Positions 1-8,550 of a DNA stretch of 64,000 nt are shown here, piece after piece (the stretch's first letter is position 1; every line of letters starts with the position of its first letter). The notes below the pieces were generated by a model that ran no database searches, was not told the DNA's origin, and saw nothing but the letters and a program-made list of their open reading frames with translations. The position numbers were made by a program, and so were the translations under genes. Source of the stretch: CAIWHR01 sp963779805 (GTDB lineage: Bacteria > Pseudomonadota > Gammaproteobacteria > Burkholderiales > Casimicrobiaceae). The stretch lies in contig CAVZZN010000014.1 of assembly GCA_963779805.1 (NCBI GenBank), positions 124,001 to 188,000 on the forward strand. The letters run 5' to 3'.

Positions 1-66
1 CTGTCGGGCGCCCTCGATCGGTCGGCGACGCGCCCTTCGGACCTCTCCTGCGGCCGCCTCGCTCAT
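1..66 (-). CDS. possible N-terminus of SpoT/RelA-type (p)ppGpp synthetase-hydrolase (partial)
   Basis: An ATG at 66 on the minus strand opens a frame of 22 codons that runs off the window edge without a stop. It begins MSEAAAGEV and is rich in Arg. It lies 25 bp downstream of rpoZ on the same strand, where proteobacteria usually carry spoT. Too little protein is present to recognise a domain, so the assignment rests on gene order alone, and the 22 codons could also be chance. Confidence 0.3.
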   Translation of the reverse strand, partial: MSEAAAGEVRRARRRPIEGARQ

Positions 67-91
67 TCGCCCGCGCTGGTGATGCAGGGGA

Positions 92-298
92 TCAGCTCTG
101 CCCCTTGAGCAGAAGCTCGATGCCGACCTTGCCGGCGGCGATCTCGCGCAGGGCGATCACCGTCGGCTTGTCGCGATCGGCGTCGACGAGCGGCGCCGAT
201 CCGGCGGAAATCTGGCGGGCGCGGTTGGTTGCGGCAAGCGTGAGCTCGAAGCGGTTGGTGATCCGTTCGAGGCAATCGTCGATCGTGATGCGGGCCAT
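92..298 (-). CDS. rpoZ: RNA polymerase omega subunit
   Basis: The 68-residue protein begins MARITIDDCLERITNRFELT, the typical omega start, and has the RARQI and ALREIAAGK segments of the family. Omega binds the beta' subunit, helps assemble RNA polymerase and in proteobacteria forms part of a ppGpp site. The length is normal for betaproteobacteria. It sits 22 bp downstream of gmk on the minus strand, the usual gmk-rpoZ pairing, so it is probably co-transcribed with yicC and gmk. The ATG at 298 is preceded by a purine-rich GGGAGAGA stretch. Confidence 0.95.
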   Translation of the reverse strand: MARITIDDCLERITNRFELTLAATNRARQISAGSAPLVDADRDKPTVIALREIAAGKVGIELLLKGQS

Positions 299-320
299 GG
301 TGTTCTCTCCCGGGTGGGAT

Positions 321-962
321 TCAGGGAGCGAGCAGCGACGCGAACAACGCGTCGTGTCGCGTACGCTGCTGAGCGGTGCGCAACCGGCTCGCCCGGACGA
401 TCGCGGCGAGATCCTCGACTGCGGCAGCAAAGTCCTGATTAATAATAACATAGTCGAACTCGCCGCAGTGACGCATCTCTTCGCGCGCGGCCTCGAGCCG
501 GCGCGCGATCACGGTGGCGGCATCCTGGCCCCGTTTCTCCAGCCGTTCGCGCAGCAACGCGAGCGACGGCGGCACGATGAAGATCAGCACCGCGCCCGGT
601 ATCAGCCGCCTGACCTGGGCGGCACCCTGCCAGTCGATTTCGAGCAGCACGTCGTGCCCCGCCTCGACCTCGGCCTTCAACCAGCGCGCCGAAGTCGCGT
701 ACCAGTTCCCGTGGACATGCGCGTGCTCCAGGAATTCCCCGGCCTCGCGCATCGCATGGAAACGATCCTCTCCGACGAAGTGGTAATGCACGCCGTCCGC
801 CTCGCCCGGGCGCGGTGAGCGCGTGGTGTACGAGACGGAAAGCCTGATGTCGCGCTCGCGTGCGAGGAGCGCGTTGACGAGGCTCGTCTTGCCGCCGCCC
901 GAGGGCGCGGCCACGACGAAAAGATTGCCGGTAGGAACCTTGGCCGTGGACACCGTGTGCAT
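321..962 (-). CDS. gmk: guanylate kinase
   Basis: The 213-residue enzyme phosphorylates GMP to GDP with ATP in purine nucleotide metabolism. The P-loop APSGGGKTSL lies at residues 19-28, followed by the GMP-binding segment VSYTTRSPRPGE and the LLEIDWQGA motif. Length and motifs are normal. It lies between yicC (37 bp upstream) and rpoZ (22 bp downstream), all on the minus strand, the standard proteobacterial order. The start MHTVSTAKVP gives a short N-terminal tail before the core beta strand; a later start is unlikely because no other Met precedes the P-loop. Confidence 0.95.
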   Translation of the reverse strand: MHTVSTAKVPTGNLFVVAAPSGGGKTSLVNALLARERDIRLSVSYTTRSPRPGEADGVHYHFVGEDRFHAMREAGEFLEHAHVHGNWYATSARWLKAEVEAGHDVLLEIDWQGAAQVRRLIPGAVLIFIVPPSLALLRERLEKRGQDAATVIARRLEAAREEMRHCGEFDYVIINQDFAAAVEDLAAIVRASRLRTAQQRTRHDALFASLLAP

Positions 963-999
963 CGAGGATTGCCGTTGCGCGCCGTGGCAAGCGGCGCAG

Positions 1000-1866
1000 T
1001 CACTCGAGGTTCTGCACCTGCTCGCGCATCTGCTCGATCAGCACCTTGAGCTCCAGCGAGGCCTGCGAGAGCTCCGCGTCGACGGACTTGGAGCCGAGCG
1101 TGTTCGCTTCGCGATGGAGCTCCTGCATGAGGAAGTCGAGGCGCTTGCCGGCCGCGCCGCCTGTCGCGAGCACCCGGCGCACCTCGGCAACGTGCGTGGC
1201 AAGGCGCGCCAGCTCTTCCGCGACATCCACCTTGTTCGCGAACACGGCGAGCTCCTGCTTCAGCCGATCCTGATCGGGATCGAGGCCGGCCTCGCGCAGG
1301 CGCGTCCCGAGCTTCTCGACGAACGCCGCGTGCACCGCGGGGATCCGCGGCGCAACGCGCGCGACCTGCGCTTCGATCGCGATGCAGCGCTCCTCGAGGG
1401 TTTCGACGAGCTTCGCGCCTTCGCGTGCGCGCGATGCCGCGAGCTCGCGCAGCGCCTCGCCGAGCAGCGTGTGCACCTTCGAGGCCAGCGCTTCCGGCGC
1501 GATCGTGGGCTCGGCCAGCACGCCGGGCCAGCGCAGGATTTCGGCCACCGACAGCGGCGCTGCGCCGGGCGCGTGCCGCTGCACCTCGGCGGCTGCGTTG
1601 GCGAGCTGCTCGACGCGTCGCGCATCGATGGCGAGCTCGGCCGCACCGGGGGCCGTTCGGTTGAGGCTCACGCGGCAGTCCACCTTGCCGCGCTTCAGCT
1701 CCGCGCCGATGCGCTCGCGCAATGCGGGCTCGAGCGCGCGCAACTCGTCCGGCACCCGTATCTGCAGGTCCAGGTAGCGGTGGTTCACCGCTCGCAGTTC
1801 GACCGAGAGGGCGACGCCGGGCAACTCGGCGCCCACGGCGGCGAAGCCCGTCATGCTGAGGATCAT
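1000..1866 (-). CDS. yicC: YicC/YloC family endoribonuclease
   Basis: The 288-residue protein starts MILSMTGFAA, the family signature, then carries ELRAVNHRYLDLQIRVP. Its C-terminal half (DUF1732) has KRLDFLMQELHREANTLGSKS and ends in the conserved ELKVLIEQMREQVQNLE. Members are reported to be RNases involved in small-RNA and mRNA turnover. The frame stays open upstream to 1980, but the MILSMTGF start at 1866 fits the family and the longer version would have an unrelated head. It is the first gene of yicC-gmk-rpoZ and is divergent from the kinase gene at 2024. Confidence 0.93.
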   Translation of the reverse strand: MILSMTGFAAVGAELPGVALSVELRAVNHRYLDLQIRVPDELRALEPALRERIGAELKRGKVDCRVSLNRTAPGAAELAIDARRVEQLANAAAEVQRHAPGAAPLSVAEILRWPGVLAEPTIAPEALASKVHTLLGEALRELAASRAREGAKLVETLEERCIAIEAQVARVAPRIPAVHAAFVEKLGTRLREAGLDPDQDRLKQELAVFANKVDVAEELARLATHVAEVRRVLATGGAAGKRLDFLMQELHREANTLGSKSVDAELSQASLELKVLIEQMREQVQNLE

Positions 1867-2023
1867 CGACGTTTTCTGGCAGGTTTGTGCACGTTTCGCC
1901 GCTATACTCTGGGCCATTGGGCTGTCCCGAATGTATGCGTTATCCCCCGCGGGCGCAAGCCGGATGCAGGCCGCTGGCACGCGAATTGCGGTCTAGTCGA
2001 CCGCCCCGCCTCCCACAACCAGA

Positions 2024-2962
2024 ATGGCCGTCACCAACCAGGCGCTCGCCCCGGGTTACCAGCTGCTGAACTACCGGATCGACCGGCAGATCAGCCGTGG
2101 CGGTTTCTCGATCGTCTATCGCGGTTTCGACGAGACCGGCGCCGCCGTCGCCATCAAGGAGTATCTCCCGGCTTCCCTCGTGCTGCGCACCGAGGGCGAC
2201 ATCGTGCGCGCGAGCTCGGTCGAGAACATGACGTCCTTCCGCTACGGGATGAAGTGCTTCTTCGAGGAAGGCCGCGCGCTCGCCAAGATCAACCATCCCA
2301 ATGTCGTGCGCGTGCTCAACTTCTTTCGCGCGAACGAGACGGTGTACATGGTGATGCGCTACGAGCGCGGGCGCACGCTGCAGCAGCAGATCCAGATGCG
2401 CCAGGACCAGATGTCGGAACGGCTGGTGCGCCACGTGTTCATGCACCTCCTGAACGGGCTGCGCGAGGTGCACACGCACAAGCTGCTGCACCTCGACATC
2501 AAGCCGGCCAACATCTACCTGCGCACCGACGGCGCGCCCGTGCTGCTCGACTTCGGTGCCGCGCGGCAGACGCTCACGACCAATCGCCCGAAGCTCGCGC
2601 CGATGTACACCCCCGGGTTCGCGGCGCCCGAGCAATACCGCGAGCCCGATCGCCTGGGACCGTGGACGGACGTGTACGGCGTCGGCGCGTCGATGTTCGC
2701 GTGCCTCGCGGCATTCGCGCCGCAGGCGGCCGATGCGCGCCTGCAGGCCGATCATCTCGTCCCGGCCAAGAAGATCTGGGCGGGTCAATACTCCGACAAC
2801 CTGCTCGAGGTGATCGACTGGTGCCTGCGGCTCGACCCGCTCGAGCGTCCGCAAAGCGTGTTCGCGCTGCAGAAGGCGATCCGCGACATCGCGCCCAAGA
2901 AGCGCAAGCTGACCTTCCTCGGCTCGCTCAAGCGCAAGCTCTTCTCGGAAGCGGGTGCTTGA
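2024..2962 (+). CDS. eukaryotic-type serine/threonine protein kinase
   Basis: This 312-residue protein is a Hanks-type kinase domain with no transmembrane segment or sensor domain. The glycine loop is GGFSIVYRG (26-34), the ATP-anchoring lysine is in VAIKE (Lys45), the catalytic loop is HLDIKPANI (Asp158), the metal site is DFG (176-178) and APE is at 201-203. HLD replaces the usual HRD, as is common in bacteria. A PP2C phosphatase follows 37 bp later, so the two probably act on the same targets. A kinase/phosphatase pair next to yicC-gmk-rpoZ is a recurrent betaproteobacterial arrangement. The substrate is unknown. A TATACT -10-like hexamer at 1903-1908 has no good -35 partner. Confidence 0.9.
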   Translation: MAVTNQALAPGYQLLNYRIDRQISRGGFSIVYRGFDETGAAVAIKEYLPASLVLRTEGDIVRASSVENMTSFRYGMKCFFEEGRALAKINHPNVVRVLNFFRANETVYMVMRYERGRTLQQQIQMRQDQMSERLVRHVFMHLLNGLREVHTHKLLHLDIKPANIYLRTDGAPVLLDFGAARQTLTTNRPKLAPMYTPGFAAPEQYREPDRLGPWTDVYGVGASMFACLAAFAPQAADARLQADHLVPAKKIWAGQYSDNLLEVIDWCLRLDPLERPQSVFALQKAIRDIAPKKRKLTFLGSLKRKLFSEAGA

Positions 2963-2999
2963 GCGGGCGGTCCGCCGCGGTCGCACCTACTGCAACGCA

Positions 3000-3917
3000 A
3001 TGCGCTTCACGATCTTCCAGGAAAGCCGCAAGGGCGCGCGCAAGGTCAACCAGGACCGCATCGCGTACACCTACAGCCGCGACACGCTGCTGCTCGTGGT
3101 CGCCGATGGCATGGGGGGCCATGCCGGCGGCGAGATCGCGGCCCAGATCTGCACCCGGCTTTTCGTGGAGCGGTTCCAGCAGGAGGCGAAGCCGTTCCTG
3201 CGCAACCCGCTCAAGTTCCTGCAGGAATCCATGGTGCGCGCGCATGCCGCGCTGCTCTCGTACGCGAGCCAGTTCTCGATGCTCGAAACGCCGCGCACCA
3301 CGTGCGTGGCCTGCATCGTGCAGGGCAACAGCGCGTGGTGGGCGCACGTCGGCGACTCGCGCCTGTATCTCTTTCGCGAGGGCACGCTGGTCGCGCGCAC
3401 GAAGGACCACTCGAAGGTGCAGTACCTCGTCGACCAAGGGCTGCTCGAGGCGGGCCAAGCCGCGAATCACCCGGATCGCAACAAGATCTTCAGCTGCCTG
3501 GGCGGAGTGGTCGAGCCCGTCGTCGATCTCGGCCGCCGCACGCCGTTGAAGCAAGGCGACATCCTCATGCTGTGCACCGATGGCTTGTGGAGCGTGGTGT
3601 CGCAGGACGAGCTCGCGACGTGGCTGACGTCGACGCCGATCCTGCACACGGCTCCGCAGATGATGAAGGAAGCCGAGAAGCGCGGCGGCGCGGAAGGCGA
3701 CAATCTTTCGTCGATCATCGTGCGCTGGGGCCCGGAAGCAACCACGGAAGGTCCGGCTACCATCACCGAGACGCTCGCGCTCGGCGAGTTCGAGACGCAG
3801 CTCGATCGCACCGACTCCGTGGACGGCCGCAAGGGCGCGCAGCGCGATCTTTCGGAAGACGAGATCGAACGCGCGATCGAGGAGATCCGCGAAACGATCC
3901 GTCGCTATCGGCGCTGA
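3000..3917 (+). CDS. PP2C-family serine/threonine protein phosphatase
   Basis: The 305-residue protein has the PP2C metal and phosphate motifs in order: KVNQDR, ADGMGGHAGG, HVGDSRLYLF, LCTDGLW and GDNLS. These coordinate the two metal ions used to hydrolyse phosphoserine and phosphothreonine. The last 60 residues are a charged extension ending in a predicted helix, EDEIERAIEEIRETIRRYRR. The ATG at 3000 is preferred to an upstream GTG because MRFTIFQESRKG begins at the usual PP2C edge strand. The gene follows the kinase by 37 bp and probably reverses its phosphorylations. Confidence 0.9.
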   Translation: MRFTIFQESRKGARKVNQDRIAYTYSRDTLLLVVADGMGGHAGGEIAAQICTRLFVERFQQEAKPFLRNPLKFLQESMVRAHAALLSYASQFSMLETPRTTCVACIVQGNSAWWAHVGDSRLYLFREGTLVARTKDHSKVQYLVDQGLLEAGQAANHPDRNKIFSCLGGVVEPVVDLGRRTPLKQGDILMLCTDGLWSVVSQDELATWLTSTPILHTAPQMMKEAEKRGGAEGDNLSSIIVRWGPEATTEGPATITETLALGEFETQLDRTDSVDGRKGAQRDLSEDEIERAIEEIRETIRRYRR

Positions 3918-4033
3918 AGGTGCCCGCGTTGCGCTGGTCGCCGGCGTCGATTGCGCGTGCGGCGCGCGCGGATGATGCGAGCGCGGCGCTGCGCGGTTAG
4001 AATGACGGCACTGCCGTTCCCGGTACGTCCCGC

Positions 4034-4808
4034 ATGCGCCAGATCATCCTCGATACCGAAACGACGGGTCTCTATCCCGAGCAGGGGCATCGCATCATCG
4101 AGCTCGCCGCGGTGGAGGTGGTCGACCGCCGGCCCACCGGGCGCACGTTGCACCTGTACCTCGATCCCGAGCGCGAGATCGATGCCGGCGCCACCGAAGT
4201 GCACGGCATGACGTGGGACGACCTGAAGGGCAAGCCCAGGTTTCGCGACGTCGCGGCCGAGTTCCTCGACTTCGCGCGCGACGCCGAATGGGTCATCCAC
4301 AACGCGCCCGTTCGACATCGCGTTCCTCGACAGCGAGCTTCGGCTCGTCGGTCTCGGGCCTTGCGCGCATGCATTCAGCAACGTCATCGACACGCTCGCC
4401 CTCGCGCGGGAGGCCTTCCCCGGCAAGCGCAACAACCTCGACGCGCTGTGCGAGCGCCTCGGTGTGGACAACGCGCACCGCACGCTGCACGGGGCGCTGC
4501 TCGATGCGCAGCTGCTCGCCGAGGTGTATCTCGCGATGACGCGCGGCCAGGAGACGCTCACGATCGACATCGCGTCGCCGGCGCCGATCGCGACGCTTGC
4601 GGCCGGGCTGGGCGGCAATCCGCTGCGCCTCGCGCTCGCCGTCATCGCACCCACCGAGGAGGAGATCGCGGCGCATCGCGAGTACCTGGAAGCGCTGCAG
4701 AAGGATTCGAAGGGCCATTGCATCTGGCTCGCGCTCGAGGCCGAGCCGCGCCCGCAGCCCGCAACGTCGGACGCCATCGCGGCGTCGACGGAAGCCGTTG
4801 CCGCGTAG
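4034..4808 (+). CDS. dnaQ: DnaQ-like DEDDh 3'-5' exonuclease / DNA polymerase III epsilon subunit (frameshifted)
   Basis: The protein is recognisable across two frames. The first part begins MRQIILDTETTGLYPEQGHR (Exo I) and ends at WVIHNAP. After one extra C near 4307 the second part continues FDIAFLDSEL (Exo II) and HRTLHGALLDAQLLAEVYL (Exo III). All DEDDh residues are therefore present. Removing one base gives about 257 residues, a normal epsilon length, and there is no other lesion. Epsilon proofreads for the replicative polymerase. The C-terminal tail after the nuclease domain is consistent with epsilon rather than a stand-alone nuclease. sixA follows 83 bp later. Confidence 0.85.
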
Positions 4809-4891
4809 CCGCGCGCAGGGCCGAGGCGCTTCCGGCGCCCGCCCGGGCCGTCGCATCGTCGTCCAGCGACACAACACCGACGCAACAACGC

Positions 4892-5345
4892 ATGGATCTC
4901 ATCTTGTGGCGCCACGCCGAGGCGGAGCACGGTCGGCCGGACATGGCGCGGCGGCTCACCGACAAGGGCGTCGAGCAGGCAGCCCGCATGGCGGCATGGC
5001 TCGACGCGCACCTGCCGTCCGAGACGCGCGTGCTCGTGTCGCCGGCGCAACGCGCGCTGCAGACCGCGCCGGTGCCTGCGTCGCCACGCGCACACGGATC
5101 CGGTGCTCGCGCCGGGCGGCACGGTCGCGGCGCTCCTGTCCACTGCGGGGTGGCCCGATGCGCGCCATCCGGTGCTCGTCATCGGTCACCAGCCGACGCT
5201 CGGCGGTGTCGCATCGTTCCTGATCGCCGGCGAGGAGGACTACTGGACCGTGAATCCCGGCGGCATCTGGTGGCTCACCAATCGCGACCGCGGCGGCGAG
5301 ACCGCGGTGCAGTTGCGCCTGGTGCTGAGCCCCGAGTTCCTTTGA
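4892..5345 (+). CDS. sixA: phosphohistidine phosphatase SixA-like (frameshifted)
   Basis: This is a histidine phosphatase superfamily member of about 150 residues after removal of one extra base near 5070. The N-terminal half has MDLILWRHAEAEHG with the catalytic His in the RHA motif, then LVSPAQRALQTA. The second half, in the next frame, has LVIGHQPTLGGVASFL with the second active-site His. SixA removes phosphate from phosphohistidine, for example in phosphotransfer domains. It lies between dnaQ and ilvA on the same strand, with 14 bp to ilvA. The break falls in a GCGCCGG context seen at other frameshifts in this window. Confidence 0.8.
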
Positions 5346-5359
5346 TGCCCGTTCGCTGA

Positions 5360-6871
5360 ATGCCCGACTACCTGCAGAAGATCCTGACCGCCAAGGTCTA
5401 CGACGTCGCGGTCGAGACGGCCCTCGACGAGGCGCCGCTGCTGTCGCGGCGCGTGGGCAATCGCGTGCTGCTCAAGCGCGAGGACGAGCAGGCGGTGTTC
5501 TCGTTCAAGCTGCGCGGCGCCTACAACAAGATGGCGCATCTGTCCTCGGAAGAACGCGGCCGCGGCGTGATCGCGGCCTCCGCCGGCAATCACGCGCAGG
5601 GGGTCGCGCTCGCGGCGCAGCGCCTCGGCTGCGAGGCGACGATCGTGATGCCCGTGACCACGCCGCAGATCAAGATCGCCGCGGTCGAAGCGCGTGGCGC
5701 GCATGTCGTGCTGCACGGGGACTCGTACAGCGATGCGTACGCGCAAGCCATGGAGCTGCAGCAGCGCACCGGCGCGGTGTTCGTGCATCCCTACGACGAT
5801 CCGGACGTGATCGCGGGGCAGGGCACCATCGGCATGGAGATCCTGCGCCAGTGCCAGGGAGCGCTCGAGGCGATCTTCGTCGCGGTGGGCGGCGGCGGCC
5901 TCATCAGCGGCGTCGCCTCCTACGTGAAGCGCGTGCGCCCCGAGATCAGGATCATCGGCGTGCAGCCGGAGGACTCCGATGCGATGACGCGCTCGCTCGC
6001 GCTCGGGCGGCGGGTGACGCTGCCGCACGTCGGGCTGTTCTCCGACGGCGTCGCGGTGAAGCAGGTCGGCAAGGAGACGTTCCGCATCGCCCGGGAGCTC
6101 GTCGACGAGATGATCCTGGTCGACACCGACGCCACCTGCGCGGCGCTCAAGGACGTGTTCGAGGACACGCGCTCGGTGCTCGAGCCCGCGGGCGCGCTGT
6201 CGGTGGCGGGCCTCAAGACGTGGTGCGAGCGCAACCGCGTGCGCGATCGCACGCTCGTCGCGATCGCGTGCGGGGCGAACATGAACTTCGATCGGCTGCG
6301 CTTCGTCGCCGAGCGCGCGGAAGTGGGCGAGCAGCGCGAGGCGATCCTCGCGGTGACGATTCCCGAGCGGCCGGGCAGCTTCCGCGAGTTCTGTGCGCTG
6401 CTGGGCCGGCGCTCGATCACCGAGTTCAACTATCGCTACGCCGATCCCGCGACGGCGCACATCTTCGTCGGCCTCGAGGTCGCGAACCGGCACGAGACCG
6501 AGCGCCTGCTCGCCGACTTTCGCAAGCACCGCATCGACGCCTTCGATCTCACCGACAACGAGATGGCGAAGCTGCACGTGCGCCACCTCGTCGGCGGCCA
6601 CGCACCGAAGGCGGAGCACGAGATCGTCTACCGCTTCGAGTTTCCGGAGCGACCGGGCGCCCTGATGGGGTTCCTCGACGCGATGAGCTCGGGCTGGAAC
6701 ATCAGCCTCTTCCACTACCGCAATCACGGGGCCGACTACGGCCGCGTGCTCGTCGGCATGCAGGTCCCGCCGCACGACAAGGCCGAGTTCCGCGCCTTCC
6801 TCGATCGCCTCGGCTACGACTACGTGGACGAGACGGCGAACCCCGCGTACCGCATGTTCCTGGGCCGCTGA
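5360..6871 (+). CDS. ilvA: threonine ammonia-lyase, biosynthetic
   Basis: The 503-residue PLP enzyme converts threonine to 2-oxobutanoate, the first step of isoleucine synthesis. The PLP lysine is in FSFKLRGAYN (Lys50) and the phosphate-binding loop is VGGGGLISG near residue 180. The last 180 residues contain two ACT-like regulatory domains, each opening with a PERPG motif (TIPERPGSF and EFPERPGAL), which mark the long, isoleucine-inhibited biosynthetic form. The gene is intact. It follows sixA by 14 bp. Confidence 0.96.
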   Translation: MPDYLQKILTAKVYDVAVETALDEAPLLSRRVGNRVLLKREDEQAVFSFKLRGAYNKMAHLSSEERGRGVIAASAGNHAQGVALAAQRLGCEATIVMPVTTPQIKIAAVEARGAHVVLHGDSYSDAYAQAMELQQRTGAVFVHPYDDPDVIAGQGTIGMEILRQCQGALEAIFVAVGGGGLISGVASYVKRVRPEIRIIGVQPEDSDAMTRSLALGRRVTLPHVGLFSDGVAVKQVGKETFRIARELVDEMILVDTDATCAALKDVFEDTRSVLEPAGALSVAGLKTWCERNRVRDRTLVAIACGANMNFDRLRFVAERAEVGEQREAILAVTIPERPGSFREFCALLGRRSITEFNYRYADPATAHIFVGLEVANRHETERLLADFRKHRIDAFDLTDNEMAKLHVRHLVGGHAPKAEHEIVYRFEFPERPGALMGFLDAMSSGWNISLFHYRNHGADYGRVLVGMQVPPHDKAEFRAFLDRLGYDYVDETANPAYRMFLGR

Positions 6872-7199
6872 GCGTCGCCGGAGCCCGCGTCGAGCAAGCC
6901 GCGACGTCGCGGCGGGGGTGGGCCGCGGCGGCATCGTGTGCCGTTGGACGGCACTTCCGCACCCTGGGCGGCAGCATAAAACTTGTCGGTTGTTGCAAAA
7001 ACCGCGTCGGCGCGCGGGCAACCGCTATTCCGGCAAGCTTTATGCTCTATCCACGCGCCGCCGCACGTGGCAGACTTCTTGCCGTGAGCGCGCAGCACGA
7101 AGGCGGTTCATCCGCGCGCGGGGCCGCCCCAGGCGCGAACACCGGAGTGCGCGGCACGAAGGTACGTTATCGGGGTGGGGGCGGGAAGGAGCACCAACC
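6872..7199 (+). other. intergenic leader upstream of the pil-chp operon
   Basis: These 328 bases hold no gene that can be supported. An AT-richer patch at about 6976-7000 (ATAAAACTTGTCGG) and a TTTATGCTCTAT stretch near 7040 stand out in the GC-rich background and may mark the pilG promoter, but no -35/-10 pair with proper spacing was found. A strong ribosome binding site, AAGGAG at 7187-7192, ends the region and decides the GTG start of pilG. Confidence 0.4.
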
Positions 7200-7595
7200 G
7201 TGGGCGAGCACAATCCGATGGCCGGCGTAAGGGTGATGGTGATCGACGACTCGAACACGATTCGTCGCAGCGCCGAGATCTTCCTGCTCCAGGCGGGATG
7301 CACCGTCATCCTGGCGGAGGACGGCTTCGACGCGCTCGCCAAGATCGCGGATCACCAGCCGGCGATCGTCTTCGTCGACATCATGATGCCGCGCCTCGAC
7401 GGCTACCAGACGTGCGCGCTCATCAAGAAGAATCCCAAGTTCAGGGCCACCCCCGTGGTGATGCTTTCGTCGAAGGACGGGCTGTTCGACCGGGCCCGCG
7501 GGCGCATGGTCGGCTCCGACCAGTACCTCACGAAGCCGTTCACCAAGGACAGCCTGCTCAAGGCCGTCGCGAACCACGTCCGGGTCGCGGCCTGA
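7200..7595 (+). CDS. pilG: twitching motility response regulator PilG
   Basis: The 131-residue protein is a single receiver domain. It shows VMVIDDSNTIRRS (acidic pair), FVDIMMPRLDG with the phospho-acceptor Asp, VMLSSKDG and the conserved Lys in YLTKPF. PilG is the CheY-like output of the Pil-Chp pathway that controls type IV pilus extension. The GTG at 7200 is chosen because AAGGAG stands just upstream with good spacing; an internal ATG at 7218 begins MAGVRVMVIDD and would also give a complete domain. It heads pilG-pilH-pilI-pilJ-chpA. Confidence 0.92.
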   Translation: MGEHNPMAGVRVMVIDDSNTIRRSAEIFLLQAGCTVILAEDGFDALAKIADHQPAIVFVDIMMPRLDGYQTCALIKKNPKFRATPVVMLSSKDGLFDRARGRMVGSDQYLTKPFTKDSLLKAVANHVRVAA

Positions 7596-7642
7596 AAACG
7601 GACTGCGCACGACAAGCCGGAGCGGGAGCCGCACGCATCGCC

Positions 7643-8008
7643 ATGGGCATCAAGACAATCCTGATCGTCGACGACTCGCCGACCGAGCGCCACGTGCTCA
7701 ACGACCTCCTGACGAAGGCCGGCTTCAAGGTGATCGCCAGCGACAACGGGGAGGATGCGATCCGGAAGGCGAAGCTGGCCCATCCGGACCTGATCCTCAT
7801 GGACGTGGTGATGCCCGGCCTCAACGGCTTCCAGGCGACGCGCGCGATCAGCCGCGATCCCGACACGCAGCGCATCCCGATCATCATGTGCACGTCGAAG
7901 AGCCAGGAAACCGACAAGATCTGGGGCCTGCGGCAGGGTGCGCGGGACTACGTGGTGAAGCCCGTCGATCGCGACGAGCTCCTCACCAAGATCGCGGCGA
8001 TCGCCTGA
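7643..8008 (+). CDS. pilH: twitching motility response regulator PilH
   Basis: The 121-residue protein is a second lone CheY-like receiver: ILIVDDSPTERH, LILMDVVMPGLNG with the phospho-acceptor Asp, MCTSKSQETD and YVVKPVDRDEL. PilH acts as the counterpart or phosphate sink to PilG in type IV pilus retraction control. It begins 47 bp after pilG and ends 11 bp before pilI. Length and motifs are normal. Confidence 0.93.
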   Translation: MGIKTILIVDDSPTERHVLNDLLTKAGFKVIASDNGEDAIRKAKLAHPDLILMDVVMPGLNGFQATRAISRDPDTQRIPIIMCTSKSQETDKIWGLRQGARDYVVKPVDRDELLTKIAAIA

Positions 8009-8019
8009 TCGGGACCGCC

Positions 8020-8550
8020 ATGGCGCGCGCAGCCAAGCTCGATCTCCGGCAGTTCCAGCAGGAACTCGCGTCGCGGCTCGCCAGCAAGACCGCGGCGCAG
8101 GTCGAATCGTCGCGGCTGGGCGTGACCTGCGCGGGCGAGCACTGGCTGGTGCGTCTCGCCGATGCGGCGGAGGTGCTCGCCGTCCCCGCGATCACTTCCG
8201 TTCCGCTCACGAAGCCGTGGTTCAGCGGTGTCGCCAACATTCGCGGCAACCTCTACTCGGTGGTCGACTTCGCGCGCTTCATCGGGCGCGAGGCGGCACC
8301 GGCAACGCCCGGCAATCCCAATGCGCGTCTGCTCGTGTTCGGTCCGCGTGCCGGCGAGCTGCGCGCCGGCATCGTGGTGGAGCGCGTGCTCGGCTTGCGC
8401 AACCTCGGCGAGCTCGCGCCGGCGCCGCGAACCGAGGACTTGCCCGCCTGGTACGGGTCGCGCTGGACCGATGCCGGCGCTACGGTGTGGCAGGAAATCG
8501 ATCTCGCGCGCCTCGCGCAGGATCCCGCGTTTCTCTCGGTGGGGCTCTAG
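8020..8550 (+). CDS. pilI: CheW-like coupling protein PilI
   Basis: The 176-residue protein has a CheW fold with the segments GVANIRGNLYSVVDFARFIG and ELRAGIVVERVLGLRNL. It links the PilJ receptor to the ChpA kinase. The start at 8020 comes 11 bp after the pilH stop, and the pilI TAG directly abuts the first possible pilJ ATG. Nothing is unusual in its composition or length. Confidence 0.92.
   Translation: MARAAKLDLRQFQQELASRLASKTAAQVESSRLGVTCAGEHWLVRLADAAEVLAVPAITSVPLTKPWFSGVANIRGNLYSVVDFARFIGREAAPATPGNPNARLLVFGPRAGELRAGIVVERVLGLRNLGELAPAPRTEDLPAWYGSRWTDAGATVWQEIDLARLAQDPAFLSVGL

Noticed and set aside
823..3549. A 908-codon open frame on the plus strand across gmk, yicC and the kinase gene
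   Set aside because: It is antisense or out of frame to well-supported genes and has the Arg/Ala-rich composition of shadow frames in high-GC DNA.
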